Below, one piece after another: positions 1-12,700 of a stretch of DNA of 64,000 nucleotides. Both the position numbers and the translations under genes were made by a program. Every line of letters begins with the position of its first letter. Position 1 is the first letter of the stretch. The notes under the pieces were generated by a model. The model saw nothing but the letters and a program-made list of their open reading frames with translations, was not told the DNA's origin and searched no databases. Source of the DNA: Ascidia mentula (taxonomy: Eukaryota; Chordata; Ascidiacea; Phlebobranchia; Ascidiidae); assembly GCA_947561715.1 (NCBI GenBank), contig OX387200.1:3412501-3476500 (forward strand), in the 5' to 3' direction.

Positions 1-1594
1 CAACGAAAACGATCAAACAATGGTTGCCTCGTTTTTTTCTAGTTGACAGCTGAATTTCAGTGGTAATATTTAGCTAAAAAATACGTCATTAGGCATATTT
101 TACAACCAGGCATCATAACGTTATTTTATCAATAAGCAATTTCTTAAGCAAGTCACCAGCTGTTTTGCAAATGACTATCAGGCTATCTAAACGCTACGTT
201 TATCTCATTAACAGATAGTACAACCGTATCTAAATAGTTTTACTCAGTGATGCAGTGGAACAGGTCCGCAAGGACCCGGTTACTCTTTCGCCCGTGATCA
301 AATTATTTTGTGCTGAACACAAAAGGCGGCGTGAGATACGCGGCGTTTAAGAAAGTTGATGGCATCAAGTTTATCACCAAAGCAGTGGAACAGGTCCGCA
401 AGCGCCAGGACAAACTCTTTTGCCCGTCACCTAGTGATTTTGTTTTGAACACAAAAGGCGGCGTAACAAACTCGGCCGTTGTTGCCGAGCTTGGAAGTTG
501 AGGCCGTCGAGTCTATTACGCAGCAAGGTGAAATTGGTGAATAACAACGAGCCCAGGTGCAACCAAAGAAAATTGCTTTTGTCATTGTGTTGACAAGAAA
601 ATATGCACCCCGCGTGATCAAGCCGGAAAGTTAATAGCGTCGAGTTTGTTGCGCAATAACTTGATATTAGCTAAACACGTATTTTATTGTTGGTGAGTCA
701 TGAAGGTCCACAAGATAAATGCACTATGCTTAGGTGCCAAGGATACGTCCTAAGTGTTGATACAGACTAGGTTAATGCTGGTAAGCTTAATTTAGGCTAG
801 GTTGGTGCCGGTCGAATCAACAAATCTTCTAAACAACAAACAATAGAGTTTGTTTATCCCGGCGAATATTGTGTTGAGGTTTTTTCGAGGCCGGCCCCGA
901 AATGTATCGAAGTTCAAAAGTCTGACACAGGTAACATAGTTACAGGGTGGCGCGTGTATTTTAACCATCTGATGACTCTCTGATGTTATGTGACCAATGT
1001 TAGTGGTGATTAGTTTATGTAGGTTTCTGATATGTTCGGCATGTTAACTTGGATATTTGTAATAGTATAGTGGAGAGTTAGGGTAGCGTGCGATTTCTTT
1101 TTACCGGTAAATGTCATTAAGTGCAAACAGTTCAACTTCGCAACCTGCGTCAGTGTAAGAGCCAAGTGCAGGTTTGTATGAAACAGCACAAGTCAGCACA
1201 AGCTTAAAACAACGCATTTTTTAGTTTTGAATTAATTGTGAGACACGGTTTAGTGACCAACATGGTCCAACACGAAAGTGACGGGTTTTCGAATATTTCA
1301 TTACTTCCAACAAACAACAGGTTTAACGAAGGCTTTAGTTATCTACAAAGTTAGGGTTACGGGTCTCTATTGAACTTTTTGACGTACTTCTAAATGTCTA
1401 ACCTTAGTTTAAAATGTTCTTGCATGGTTGGTTGCTCTTTCCGTTTGACAACAGGTTGAACGAAGGTTTTGATGATATATCTATAAAGTTGGGGTTCAGC
1501 TTCTCTATTGGGTTTAAGAACCAGAGCTTTTTTAGGTGATAACAATCTAGAAACGGCTTGTTTTGCTTCAGTTTTTCGTTCGCAGATTTTCAAT
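1..1594. other. Left-edge intergenic DNA, no gene recognised
   Basis: No open frame here resembles a known protein or forms a convincing exon chain. The only structure seen is a diverged direct duplication near 252-513. The last few hundred bases are probably the promoter and 5' UTR of the immunoglobulin-family gene starting at 1595, but no clear core promoter was found. Part of another gene lying mostly to the left cannot be excluded. Confidence 0.5.
252..513. repeat. Two-unit imperfect tandem repeat, about 131 bp per unit
   Basis: The block starting gcagtggaacaggtccgcaa at 252 recurs at 382. Its later part, gaacacaaaaggcggcgt, lies near 315 and again near 447. The period is therefore 130-132 bp. 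A weaker third relative may follow to about 640, since short phrases such as gtcgagt recur there. The units do not keep a common reading frame, so this looks like duplicated non-coding DNA rather than a repeat protein. Confidence 0.7.
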
Positions 1595-3542
1595 ATGTCA
1601 AAATCTTTAGTGCTGGTTTTGATGCTGTGGGCAGTTGCTGAAGGGTGTGATTCTGTTATACCTGTAACTGCCGGGGAATGCACAACTAGAAGTTTCCACT
1701 CAACTTCCATAATTGTGGAAGCGTATAAAGAATCGCATAAGTGGAATTATAACGAAGTAAAACAATTGGAGCCACTATCTGGAATTGAACTGACATGGTA
1801 ATTATAAACGTGTCGTGTGTAATATTTGTCACGCTAACGTTATATTCCTTATTGATGCATCCGGCAGTGAATTTTCGACTGAGAAAGTTAAGATAGATCT
1901 TGTTATTTGTGGAAAAGCAAACTGGAAAACTGGAAACATTCTTGTTAATTATGTGGAAGGAGGAAACGACAACTCAAGTGAAATATGTTTTCGAGGTAAC
2001 GCGCGGTGTACATAATAAAGCAGGTTTACGTTTTCAGTACTATATTTAAGAACTATTTGTCTTTTGCTACAATCATGCCAACAAAATATTTTTTGTTTAA
2101 ACTACTTATACATTGTGTGTCATCTTTGTTTGCCATATAGACTTCTTGAACTTGGGGTAACTTTTTTAATGAATTGATATTTTTAATGAACAGACCAGCA
2201 AAGTTTCAAAACATCCTGTTCTTAAATAATTACAGGAGAAAATGCGACGGAAATTATACCCCGACCTGTAGGCACTGTTTCTGCGGGGGATGGACTGGAA
2301 TTGTTGTGTCGAGTTCCGTACGTAGGAAAACTGCTTGACAACACAAAATTCCAATGGGAAATTCCATCGAAATTTAGAAACCTTGATACATCTCGGGATA
2401 TACTGGTTTTAAATGATCTTACGAGAGACGACTGGGGAATATATATTTGCACAACTTGTAACGAGTTGGGCCAAGAACGTTCCTCTTACTTAGCGAATAT
2501 TTTGTGTGAGTATTGCTATGCTGTTTTGAGTTTTAAACCCTTCATGTTTGTTTTCGGCGTCGCGACAACGGCTTCACTCCTGGCTCGCGGAAAATGCGTT
2601 GTCCATGTGTCACGGTCACGTGTCTAGTTGGAAAGGCTCAATATTCGTAAACCCTCTGATATTATGTAAGCGATATTTATTGGCACCGTGTCACTATGGC
2701 ATGCTGGTAGTGAAAGAACCAGATGTTAAAATATTTGAATCCCACCACCGCCCAATAAAATATCGTTTGTTTGGAGTTCTGTTTCCACTTGCTGCTTTCT
2801 TTAGACATACTGAAAGACTTGTAACTGCATAAACTGTTTTTAGTTTTCCCTGAGTTTGTGAATGGGAGCAAGGAATGTTCATGGCATGAAGTGCGGAATG
2901 GAACTTGTTCGATCACGTTCGCCGCAAATCCACCCGCCAAGCATTTCGTCGTCAGTAAAGATGGACATGTGTTGAATTGTGCGGATTGCAAAATCTCAAG
3001 TGTGGGTCGCAATTTACAAAAGTTTGATTTTGGCAGAAATGTAAGATTTTGTTTGCTTTGTATTTGGTATGTTAAGGAATAACGCTAAATCTATCATTTT
3101 TCTCCTATCCTTTTTTCTCTTTAAATCGTGAAGACCTTAAGCATGCAGTGCTGTTTCGTTAGAATTCAACTGTGTCCCATTATTTATGACGAATATAAAT
3201 TTGGTTAATTTGTTAACCTATCTAGGAAATCTCATCCAAGTATACGAAAACATAGTGGCTTAGTTATTTCCTGTAAAATCAATCGTTGCGGTTTTTGTTT
3301 TCGACAGTGAATGTACACCATACCTCATATTTTAGTTCACAGAAGCAGATGGAGTTTTTGAAGTTTCCATGTTTTCGTCCTCTGATCATAAACTACACCG
3401 CCGAGTGAAAATATACAGCGATACTACAGCGGCCATAATTGTGGTTGTGTTATACCTGGCTGTACTTGCGTATGCAATGTACAAGGCTGGGTTGCTTCAA
3501 CGCTGCTATTCATCGGTGCGGAGGATGCGTGTTGGGCCATAA
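1595..3542 (+). CDS. Single-pass immunoglobulin-superfamily membrane protein (334 aa)
   Basis: Five exons join in phase: 1595-1797, 1868-1995, 2236-2505, 2844-3040 and 3336-3542 (1005 nt). The start was chosen because it opens a signal peptide (MSKSLVLVLMLWAVAEG). Three Ig-like regions follow. The second is clearest, with a B-strand Cys (LELLC), a Trp (FQWE) and the F-strand signature DDWGIYIC. The third has GTCSITF but lacks the usual F-strand Cys. A hydrophobic segment (AAIIVVVLYLAVLAYAMY) near residues 296-313 is followed by a tail of only about 20 residues with no signalling domain. Several N-x-S/T sites fit an extracellular domain. The second Ig region resembles that of IL-1 receptors, so a receptor or decoy role is possible but inferred. 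The exact orthologue is unknown. The model is firm apart from untested splice choices. Confidence 0.75.
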
Positions 3543-4376
3543 CGTGCTGCACGCCAGATCGAACCAATATAATCCAAAGTAATTGACAGCTGTTTATGTC
3601 CCTTGCTTGCTTATATTCTAGTTAAAATCCTTTTTTAACTTCCAGTTTCTGGAAAAGATAGAAAATTGGATACAAAATTCCGTGTGACTTTCCTAAGTTA
3701 TTTTTTTTCTAAAAGGACACTGCTTTTACCAGATCTTATCTAAACCGCATGTCTTGAGCGACGTAGCTACGATCGCATTGAGTCTGTGGTACAGATTTGC
3801 ATTAATAGTTATGTTGATGACAACTACAAGCAGATGGTCATCTGGATAACTCGTGCGATGCTCATTGCTGCCTATTTTAATCGCCTAATTTCACATATCA
3901 TGCTTTTTCAATCAGCAAATTAACTTTTACTTTGGTACATGGTTAAACTTTTGGATTAAATGCATTACTTGCGTTGTTCTTGCCCGGCATAATTGTTGTA
4001 ATAGTACATATGTCACTTTTTTGACAAACATCGATCGAAAGTCGAAAGTTCTACTGGCTTGGAACTATATTTTTTGCATTTAATCATTAAAAAAATGGTT
4101 TTGTTTGTTCCTTTTGTGTTGTTTGATGGAAGTTTCGTTTTTTGTCGGTAGTAAACATGTAACTCCTATGGAAGATGCATAATTAAATTTGAAGCATGGT
4201 CATGCAAAACAAACGACAGTCCTTATGCCTTGAATGTAGTTTTATTCAGAAAACTGCGGCGTCCTTATGACGTCGCAACCACAAAGCGCGTTGACCTGGA
4301 GACCAGCGGGCGCGCGCCCCACTTTTGTGAATAAACAAAGAGTGGACGGGTAGGGAAATCTTAATTGAATAAACTG

Positions 4377-4419
<43 letters not shown>

Positions 4420-6710
4420 GAGAGAGAGCGGTATACGTCGTTAATACTTCCCTTAAGATTGGACGATGTTGTCGTGCATTGTTCTTCTCGAAGCTGGATA
4501 TTGATGAAAAAGATATGAAAGCAGCGGGATTTTTTGTTCACGCATTAACAAACTGTTGGAAGTGACATGGATATCCAGTGGTTTAATATTTAAGAAAGAG
4601 GAGTTTTATTTAATTAACAAGCAATGTAGTTGCACGTGTGGTTATGATATTGTAACAGAAAAAGTATCCACATTGGCTGAAAAACGTTACAGTATGTGGC
4701 GTTAAGTTGGTTTTTGTGCGTACCGCTCGTGGGCGCCAGAGCACGTTTTAAGGCAACTCTTTTGACACGCAATGAGTTGAGAAACAAAAGTTTCGTTTAC
4801 GTTCGTGAATTGTATTACTTTATTCATGTTCAGCTGTCATAATAACACGTATAGTACTGATTAGATGTTAACTTAACTGTAACTGGTGCAAAACTCTGTT
4901 GCTACCTTGTTTAATTAGCTGAAAATGGACGTTTAATGGTTAGTGATTTTTTTCATGTAAGGTAAGTAAAAACATCGGAATTTACGAATCGGATAAATCA
5001 AGAACACCTTGTGTTAACCGGTGCGTGGGGTCGTTGACCTTGTGGTTTCACGGTTATGGTTTCAGTTAATTCCTAAAAATGTTGTCATTGAACAGTAACC
5101 ACACGGGTGTAACAACAATAAAACTACACGGAAAAATCGTCTAATCTCGGATTTCATCACGTACGACTTGCCTTAAACTTTCAAGAAACAAGAAAACAAC
5201 AACATTGGAACGAGGAAGAAAAACAAAGGAACGGCTACCGGTGGCGCCTACAACAAAGCCATTGGCCGACATGAGTCGCCTTGCAATCTTGTAACTCGAA
5301 TTTGAGGGGCGCCACACACACACGCTCTGCTCTCTAGCAGCAAACAATGTTTGTTGACACAAGAAGTTGCTTTGGCGCCGCAAGTAAAAATTGAGTCAAA
5401 TCTTTGATGTTTGGCCTCGGAGTTACCGATCAAGTTTTTTCAGCAACTTTTACGTGGCATTTATTGCTGGTGTTTGGTCTAAGCAAGTGTTGCAATTGTC
5501 GAATTTCGCGGTGTGAACGCATATACCTTCCACGCCTATAAGATAATCTTCACCATTCTCCGCGCTTCGGGCAACTGCAATTCAAAGCGTCGCGCAATTT
5601 CACGGCGCATTTTGTCACGAAAGCGCACCCTATCTCTTGAGGATTGCGTCCGAGAGCAAACGAAGAACGCCGGCGACCCGTTTTACTTTGCCGATCAGTT
5701 GCTTTCCAAGGCCTGAGCTGTCAGCACGCACGACATTGTGAACGTGAGTTTTAGAGACTTTGTGCCGAGAAGGGGTCGGAAAACAAGGCCATTCAACTGT
5801 GCTGGACCCTAGGTGTTTGTGTGTTCAGCGGCAGCTTTGCGCCAAGCATAGATTGTTGGGCGAAAGAATTGTTTTCAGTTGGGGCTTCTTACTTTTGGCG
5901 CAGATTTAAGTGTTCAACTTCTAGGTATGATTTTGCATTGGATTTTAGAGGTGATTGTTGTGGCAGCTTTTTGTGTGTGCCCTTTATTACACAACAGTTG
6001 CACCTTTAGTTGAAGAACAATGCAATTATCTTGCACAATGACTAAGTTCAATATTATTTTGTTTTTTGGGGGCTCACGAAAAGCTTTGTTGGTTGGAGTT
6101 TTACGCGGGCAATTCAGTTTATAAATTGCGACCTAAAAAATACCTCCTGAAATATATTACATGTTAACTATTTTAAATTGAAAAACGTATTATTTTAACA
6201 ACAAAATATACCTTTCCCTTAGTTAAAATGTTGCGCCAAAAATTACCACAATCTTGCAATTGTTGGCAACGCAGAATCTCATGTGCGTAATAGTTCTGTC
6301 AATCTAGAAGCAACAGTCGAGGGAATTACTATTTGCGTAAACCGACTCACACGGGATTTTCTTGACATTTTGCCGACTTTGGGCGCCACATTTGCCGCGG
6401 GATGCGTGCGGTTTTTTCTTTGGCCTTTAAGCTGATTATTGTTTGTTATTCTGTCTCACCACAGTTTCCGATATCGCGAAACTGTTGTCTTTTATCTACC
6501 TTTGTTGCCTTTTTTTACAGTGATAGAAACGCTACACAACCGATATAGCTAACTAAACTACATGGATACTAGCATTTAAACGAACATTTTGGGATGTTAC
6601 TTTCTTGAGCAAAGAAAAAGGATAAAAGCATTTCGAAGAGGTTTTGTTGAGTCCTTGTTTTTAACCGTAAGCACCAGGCGTCGTAATTTTCGACCGAAAA
6701 ACACCCAAAC
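3543..6710. other. Intergenic DNA between the Ig-family gene and LRP4
   Basis: This is about 3.2 kb without a convincing exon. It holds the 3' UTR of the Ig-family gene, a GA/G-tract microsatellite at 4380-4428, and the promoter and 5' UTR of LRP4 at its right end. A 67-residue open frame at 5513-5716 matches nothing recognised and has no clear exon partners. Confidence 0.5.
4380..4428. repeat. Polypurine microsatellite: (AG)n, G12, (AG)4
   Basis: About 15 AG units run from 4380, followed by 12 consecutive G (4409-4420) and four more AG units. All 49 bases are purines on the + strand. Such strand-asymmetric tracts are length-unstable and can form triplex or G-rich structures; nothing here shows that this one has a function. 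Confidence 0.95.
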
Positions 6711-6765
6711 ATGAAGACTGCTGCATGGCGATGGAATTCCGTTTTACTTTTCTTGATTTTGTTCG
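6711..6765 (+). CDS. LRP4: LRP4 exon 1: signal peptide
   Basis: The exon reads [18 protein letters not shown] and ends in phase 1 at a good donor (gtaagtg). The next exon, at 12860, adds Ala-Ile-Gly-Gly and leads straight into the first LDLa module. The hydrophobic run and the matching phase-1 junction support this start despite the 6.1-kb intron. An alternative upstream first exon cannot be excluded. Confidence 0.8.
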
Positions 6766-9700
6766 GTAAGTGTAATGCATTTTTTTGTACCTGTAATAAC
6801 TATTTTCTTGTAGGATTAAGGAAAACAAATAACTTTCAATCTTAAAACATCTTTAAAATAGTATTTTTAAATGGACGTTAAAATATTGTTTTGAGATACA
6901 ACTGTGCGCTTGCTATTAATGGATTCGAAAACCACTGGATGTGTGAAAATTAGCACGTAGTCATTGCGCAATTAAGTGTTCAAGTATTCCACATTCCAGT
7001 TGCCAGGAAACTCAAATCTAAATTCGAATACCACGATTCGAAATTCCACATAACCCGAAACTTGTCGGTAAGCAACAAAAGTTTCTGTTTGCCAACTCGA
7101 AAGTTAATTTTCCACTTTGGGTAAACAGATTCTCAATCGGTTTTGCGATCGGTCCGCGTTCAGTAAACCGCCGGCTATAAGTTTTTCCTATACCTGAAAG
7201 GGAACAATTTCAACAAGATCCAGCACGTGGAAAACGTATCGCCATGCTGAATTGATTGGACTTGTATCTGATTATTTCAGTTCCATTAACGTTTAAACGA
7301 CGTGAATTTTGTGGCAAGTTTTCAACATTGGTCCAAACCGGGGACAAATTTACGCAGACTTCTTCGTTACAATAAGATTCTATTTGAATAAGCGACATAC
7401 CGATGATGTAAACACATGCGAAATATATATATCTTGAACGACGTAAAACAAACGAATGGGGATTACTTGCAGGAGTTGTTATCTGTTACTGAGTCTTTGT
7501 TGGCCATAAAGAAAACAGGGGAATTCAAAGTATACAAACTTTCACTTTTCACACAAGTGATTCGATTTTGTCAAAGACCAAGATTGTTGTTGCAAGCCTG
7601 TAACCATACGGAATGTTTTTCTCGGGTTCGATCTCCCGCTGCTTGCTTCTAAGAAGTCCGACAACCGCGATTTCGAGCGTTTTAGAATAGAAAGGCTTCG
7701 GTCGCATTCCGGTTCCGCTTCGTTGACCTCCCGCTACGTAGGGAGCTTTTAAGGCGCCCGCCCCCCTCAGCTCCATCACTTCAGCAATCCTCGTGTTTTT
7801 CTGCCCAAATCGTGCTTCACGGTTGAGTGCGCAAGCGTTCAGTGAACCGAGACTCTTCGGGTCGACTTTTTGGGGGTCCGGTCGATTTTCGCTAACTTGA
7901 ATATTCGTTAAAAATGAGAGGATCGAAATTGCTTTCGAGTTTTGTGTAGAAAATCGTAATGCGATTAGGTACTAAATCGAAACAGTGAAAGATTATTAAA
8001 CGTATTGACAGGATTGAATAAGTACGAGATAATACGAAAGGAAAAGAAAAAAATTAATTGTCCTGGGCCACAAGTTTGTAATACTTACTGCTTGCTTGTC
8101 ACAAAAACAGTAAGCCTTCCTGCTGTTTCAAATTGTGCTGCGAACACAACAGATTACTTAGTGCGAGGTTTACAAGAGGCACTTTTCAACATTTTCGTTG
8201 CCACAATTGTTTCCATCGAGTTTTCTGGCTGAAAAATCTCGTCCGCTCGAGTGCGGCTGGGATCTGGTCATGACTCATGATAAGAGTTACTGAATTACAG
8301 GTGATTATCTCAAACCCGATAGCCCCATCCCCCCCTTTCCTCCATTGCAACCTTTCTCTCTCTCTCTCCCATCACGCTTCCTCCCATGTAGACCCGGATA
8401 ATTGCTTCGCGACCGCAACACGCATCCGCATTCGCCGACAAATTAAATTCGGTTCTTGGGCCTGAAATTTCTAATTTTCGAAACACGACATGGCTTCATG
8501 GTAGTTTTTCTGTCGAAGTAAGTTTGGTCGCAGCTTCTTGGTACAGTATTGATGCTCAAGCGCACTTTTGCCCAACAAGAAAATTACATTGACTAACAAA
8601 AACCAGCGAAAACAAGAAGCAGAACGTTTTGTTTGTCTCACGTTTGTGACGTGACAGCGGCGATTGTTGTGTAGCGGAACGGTCGCGTGGCACGTGCGTG
8701 TCAGTTCCACAATTTTATTGATTCAACATCCCACCCTCCGCTTACTTTGTGACGTCACATAGTTCTTGTTCCGCCGCTCTTTGACCTCCTTGTCACTATG
8801 ACGTAACAGTCGTTTGTGTGACAAGTTTTGCCGAAACTGTTGTTTTGATACCGAAATCACGTGAGAGGAATTTCCGTACAATTGCTTAAAGTAAAAATTA
8901 CGCAATCTTGTGTTTTTGTGGGTCATGTTAGCATTGGGGCTTCCATCTTATCGTTCGTGACCTCTTTCTACAAAATAAAATGGTTTTCAGTCATCTACTT
9001 TTTGGATATTTATTGAACGGAAATTTTTTTTAACGAATGGTTGAAATACGCGTGACGTAGTTTGTGAAATACTAGGGTTAAACGATGCGTTTTGTGTGCA
9101 ATTAACGACCTCTTTGCGACACCAAAAATTCGTCGTGCGACTTCTAGTTTCTGCCCTGTGTCAGCAAATAAAATGTTCCACGCTAGCAAAAATTAAAAAG
9201 CGTTTGATCTTGTTAGAACGCGACATAGCGCAGTGATTGTTGTCTTTTTATGTTTTTGGCGTCCTCAGAAGTCGCAGTTATAATACTCGGGCGTTTCCCG
9301 TCGTAAAAACCATTCCCCAATGCAAACAACGCTCGTAAAATGCGGCGAGTTACTCCTGTGGTTTGACATGGAGATTACAAGTGAAAAATACTAACCGAGA
9401 CACTGTTTTCGCTAAACTTGATCTACACATGTCTGTGTAATATAAAGATGTGTGCGAATGTTAACGGTTAGGTGTAAACACTTGATGATCTAGTGTAGCG
9501 AAAACTCTGTGTCCCGGTGTATTACTATTTTCCATTACAAGCATGCTTAAACCCGCGAGACTTGCTTGTCGAAAACCGCACTTTGCACCAAACAAGCAAT
9601 TAAGTCCAACGCATATTTTCAACGTTGAGCTTGTAGATATTTCGTGCCCACCGCCAATTACTGTCGTCAGGCGGTAATTTCATCGTCCAAATGCGAGCTT

Positions 9701-12700
9701 TGCTGTGCTGTTGTCTCGCCGCTATCCTGCCTTTCGCGCATGGGATATATGGCCCACTTACGGCTAATGAGCGGGAGGTTAATCTCACCCGAGAGATTCT
9801 TGCACGGCGTTGGGTGGAAGGTAGCGTTTACGGTTACTTGTTTTTGTTGTTGGCGGATACTGAATCATTGCATTACAAAATGCCATGTTGTCAACACTCG
9901 AATTTAACCACCGTGCTAACAAAGGCCCTTGGAAATAATTGTAGAGGCTTTAAGATAACGACGGAAATACGATTTGCAAAATTAAATTGTCACAGCACTT
10001 GTTTTTCTGATGTTTTTTTTTAGTTTGTTTCCCGTCGACAAAGCAAAACAAAAATTGATACAGGTGCACAAAGTCTTAAAAGCAACAGGTTCGGATCATA
10101 AAGACCATAAATTATTTTCAAACATCGGCCGTTTAAAACTGCAACACCAGATAAGATATTCTCACTGATTTCTGCTTTTCTCCTTCAGCAGCCTGGATAT
10201 GTAGCAGCTAAATCCCAGAGCAACTGGCGCCTGCGAGTGTCGTGGTTTTTCGTGCACAGAGTATGTAACCGACGTGGGATTGTCTCGTAACAATAAACAG
10301 ATCGTACGCGACACGAATTTGGCCCTAATTGCCGTTTGCGCCTAATATGACTTCGCAGGTTACGTTAATTGAGGGTTTTCAGTGATCCTCAGTTTTTGCC
10401 GTGTTAATATTTCGTGGCAATACATTTAAGTCAAGTTGTCAATTAACTGAGCAAATCCAGTGGCATGTGACTCATTGACATGTAGGGCTCTAGAATTCTT
10501 GCGTTACTCTCTATCCCACAAATGTGGGCTAATAAGTAAGAAAAGACGGGCGTGCGCTACTTAATTGTTTGTTGCGTCATAGGTCGTGAATGTGATGTCA
10601 CAATAGCGGTGCGTAAATAAGTTAACAGATTGTTTTCGACCGTTCGTTTGTTTTGTAATCTTATATTTCTTAGAATCAATTGTGGTTTAATCGAGCTCGA
10701 TTGAAAAGATCGTGGGTTCTACAACGCGTAAGAGGTTGACGTACTTTGTGGCACTTACCGCCTGGAGAGCAACAATTGGACTTTACCTTATGCCCAGTAG
10801 CCACAGTAGCACTTTTGTGATGAAAGCTCTTCCACGTAAGAGGATTTTCTTGCAAAACATGAACCCCTCTATTTGCGTCGACTCGACGATGCGTAAAAAT
10901 CACCGAAGCGCAAAATTCGATTGACGTAAGGTTGTAAATATTATTGAAGTCGCCCAAGCGTCTGTTTGTGAAGTATTTACTGATGGATTGAAGGTGTTGC
11001 CATTCCATCTTTTCTACCTAGTCCAAAATCGCCTCCATATAAATTGCCGCCCCTATTAGTCGCCCACACGTAAACAGTTAGGGCTTTGATCATTGGTGAT
11101 TGCATGTAAACTGTTTACACGAAATTACGTGTAGGAGTTGTCATCGTTCAACTTGTCCTATATGAATGCATTTTGTATTGACAATCTATCCGGTTTCTCA
11201 ATCTTAGGATACAGTAATTTTTAACTTTTAAAGTTTAATTGCATTTGTTATGTCAAATGATTTTTCCAGAAAGAGGGGTATTGTGCCAGTGGCACCAAAA
11301 TTAATCAGAGAATTTTGTGTTAGGGCAAAAAGAACTTTTTTTTACTTTAGTCTGTGCTTTTCATTTTATTAAATGTTGTGTTGCCCAAGTCTGCCGCGTC
11401 ACGCAAACATGACAATCGCGTGTTCGATATTTGTATTCATCTCCTTTCAACCGCGACAAAGTTCATTGTCGAACCGATTATTCTGTCATAATGCATTTTT
11501 GAAAGGTGGTCTTGGCTTCCGAGAAAACAAGCGCTAGGCTTTCGAGCGCAAAATTAGCACAAGCAATCTGGCCCTATCTACCCCTTATCTGCTGTTTCCA
11601 GCAGCCAAAACCTGTCACGCGTGACGAGATAAGAGTGTGACGTAAGGGGGCAAAGGTCATTCTGTGCAATTGATTGGGTGGCGTTGGAAGTGGAGTTGTT
11701 GTTGTGATTTGGAAACGCCCGTCATGTCATTTCCACGTGTGGGATATGGCCGCATAATTGTTGCTGGAGGATCCAATTTAAAGTGGGGCCACTTGGGTGC
11801 TCTTTGAATACTGGATGAGTGTTCATTAAATGGGGGGCTACAGGTGAAGTGCGCCAAACCGTGTACTTGTCTAATGTGTTTGAGGTAAATATTTGCTTAC
11901 AGTGATATTGGATATCAGTTCCCTGTTAATTTTTCTGGCAAAACAGTGTCAGACTTTGGCCTTTATTCATTTTTATTTTTCCATGGGTGTCGTTATTTTT
12001 TAGTATCACCAACGACTTTTGAAACTTGTGATCGCTTTTGATGAATCCATGCAGGGCTGAAGCGAGAGCCAGTGTAAATTTTCTGCACAGGAAAACACAC
12101 ATAGCCTGGATTCATAAAACTTGTCCTTACCACGCAATAAATTCCGCAAAATTAAAAACATTTACGTCTCCCAAGGCAACCCGCCCATATTTGCACGCGC
12201 GCGTTTCCGAGTCTCGAAATATTTTACGAGCCTTCCCCTCGTTTGCGCTTGCGGAAGTTTATTTAGGCTTTTTCGAGTAGCTCGATCCGATAAAAAGATT
12301 GTTAATCGACCTTCTCGGGAGTGGGATCTCTCCACTATTTATGGTTTAACGACGAAACTCGAGGGTGAGGGGGGAGGCCGTACTCCGGCACGCAAATATT
12401 TGCGAACGCAGAGTGTTAGTTTGCGGTGTTTGAAGAAACGTGTATTTGATCTGTCTACACACTTAATATACACGCGTGTGGCCTCGCGGCTATATTTAAA
12501 ACCTGTACTTCCGTGTCCTTAGGATTTGCGGCCCAATTTTATGAAGGCTTCTTTCGTTGCAATTTTCTAACATATAAACCGGCTTTGCAAATAGTTTTTT
12601 ACGTACTCTCTTAGTGTATTTTAGCATGCGTATCGTTATACATTTAAAGAATTAACCGACGATCTGTATTTTTATCCATTGGATGTTTGGCGGATGTTTG

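Noticed and set aside
252-640. CRISPR-like array
   Set aside because: Only two long diverged units occur, without short identical repeats and unique spacers, and the context is an animal genome.
5513-5716. 67-codon open frame upstream of LRP4 as a small gene
   Set aside because: It has no recognisable motif and no supporting splice sites, although a non-conserved short peptide cannot be excluded.
7377-7450. Spliced-leader RNA gene
   Set aside because: The leader is exact, but the GT donor that must follow it is missing, and no Sm-like site or repeat array is visible.
7624-7637. tRNA-derived SINE near 7.6 kb
   Set aside because: Only a B-box-like gggttcgatctccc with one extra base is present. 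There is no A-box or tail, so it is too weak to list as an element.
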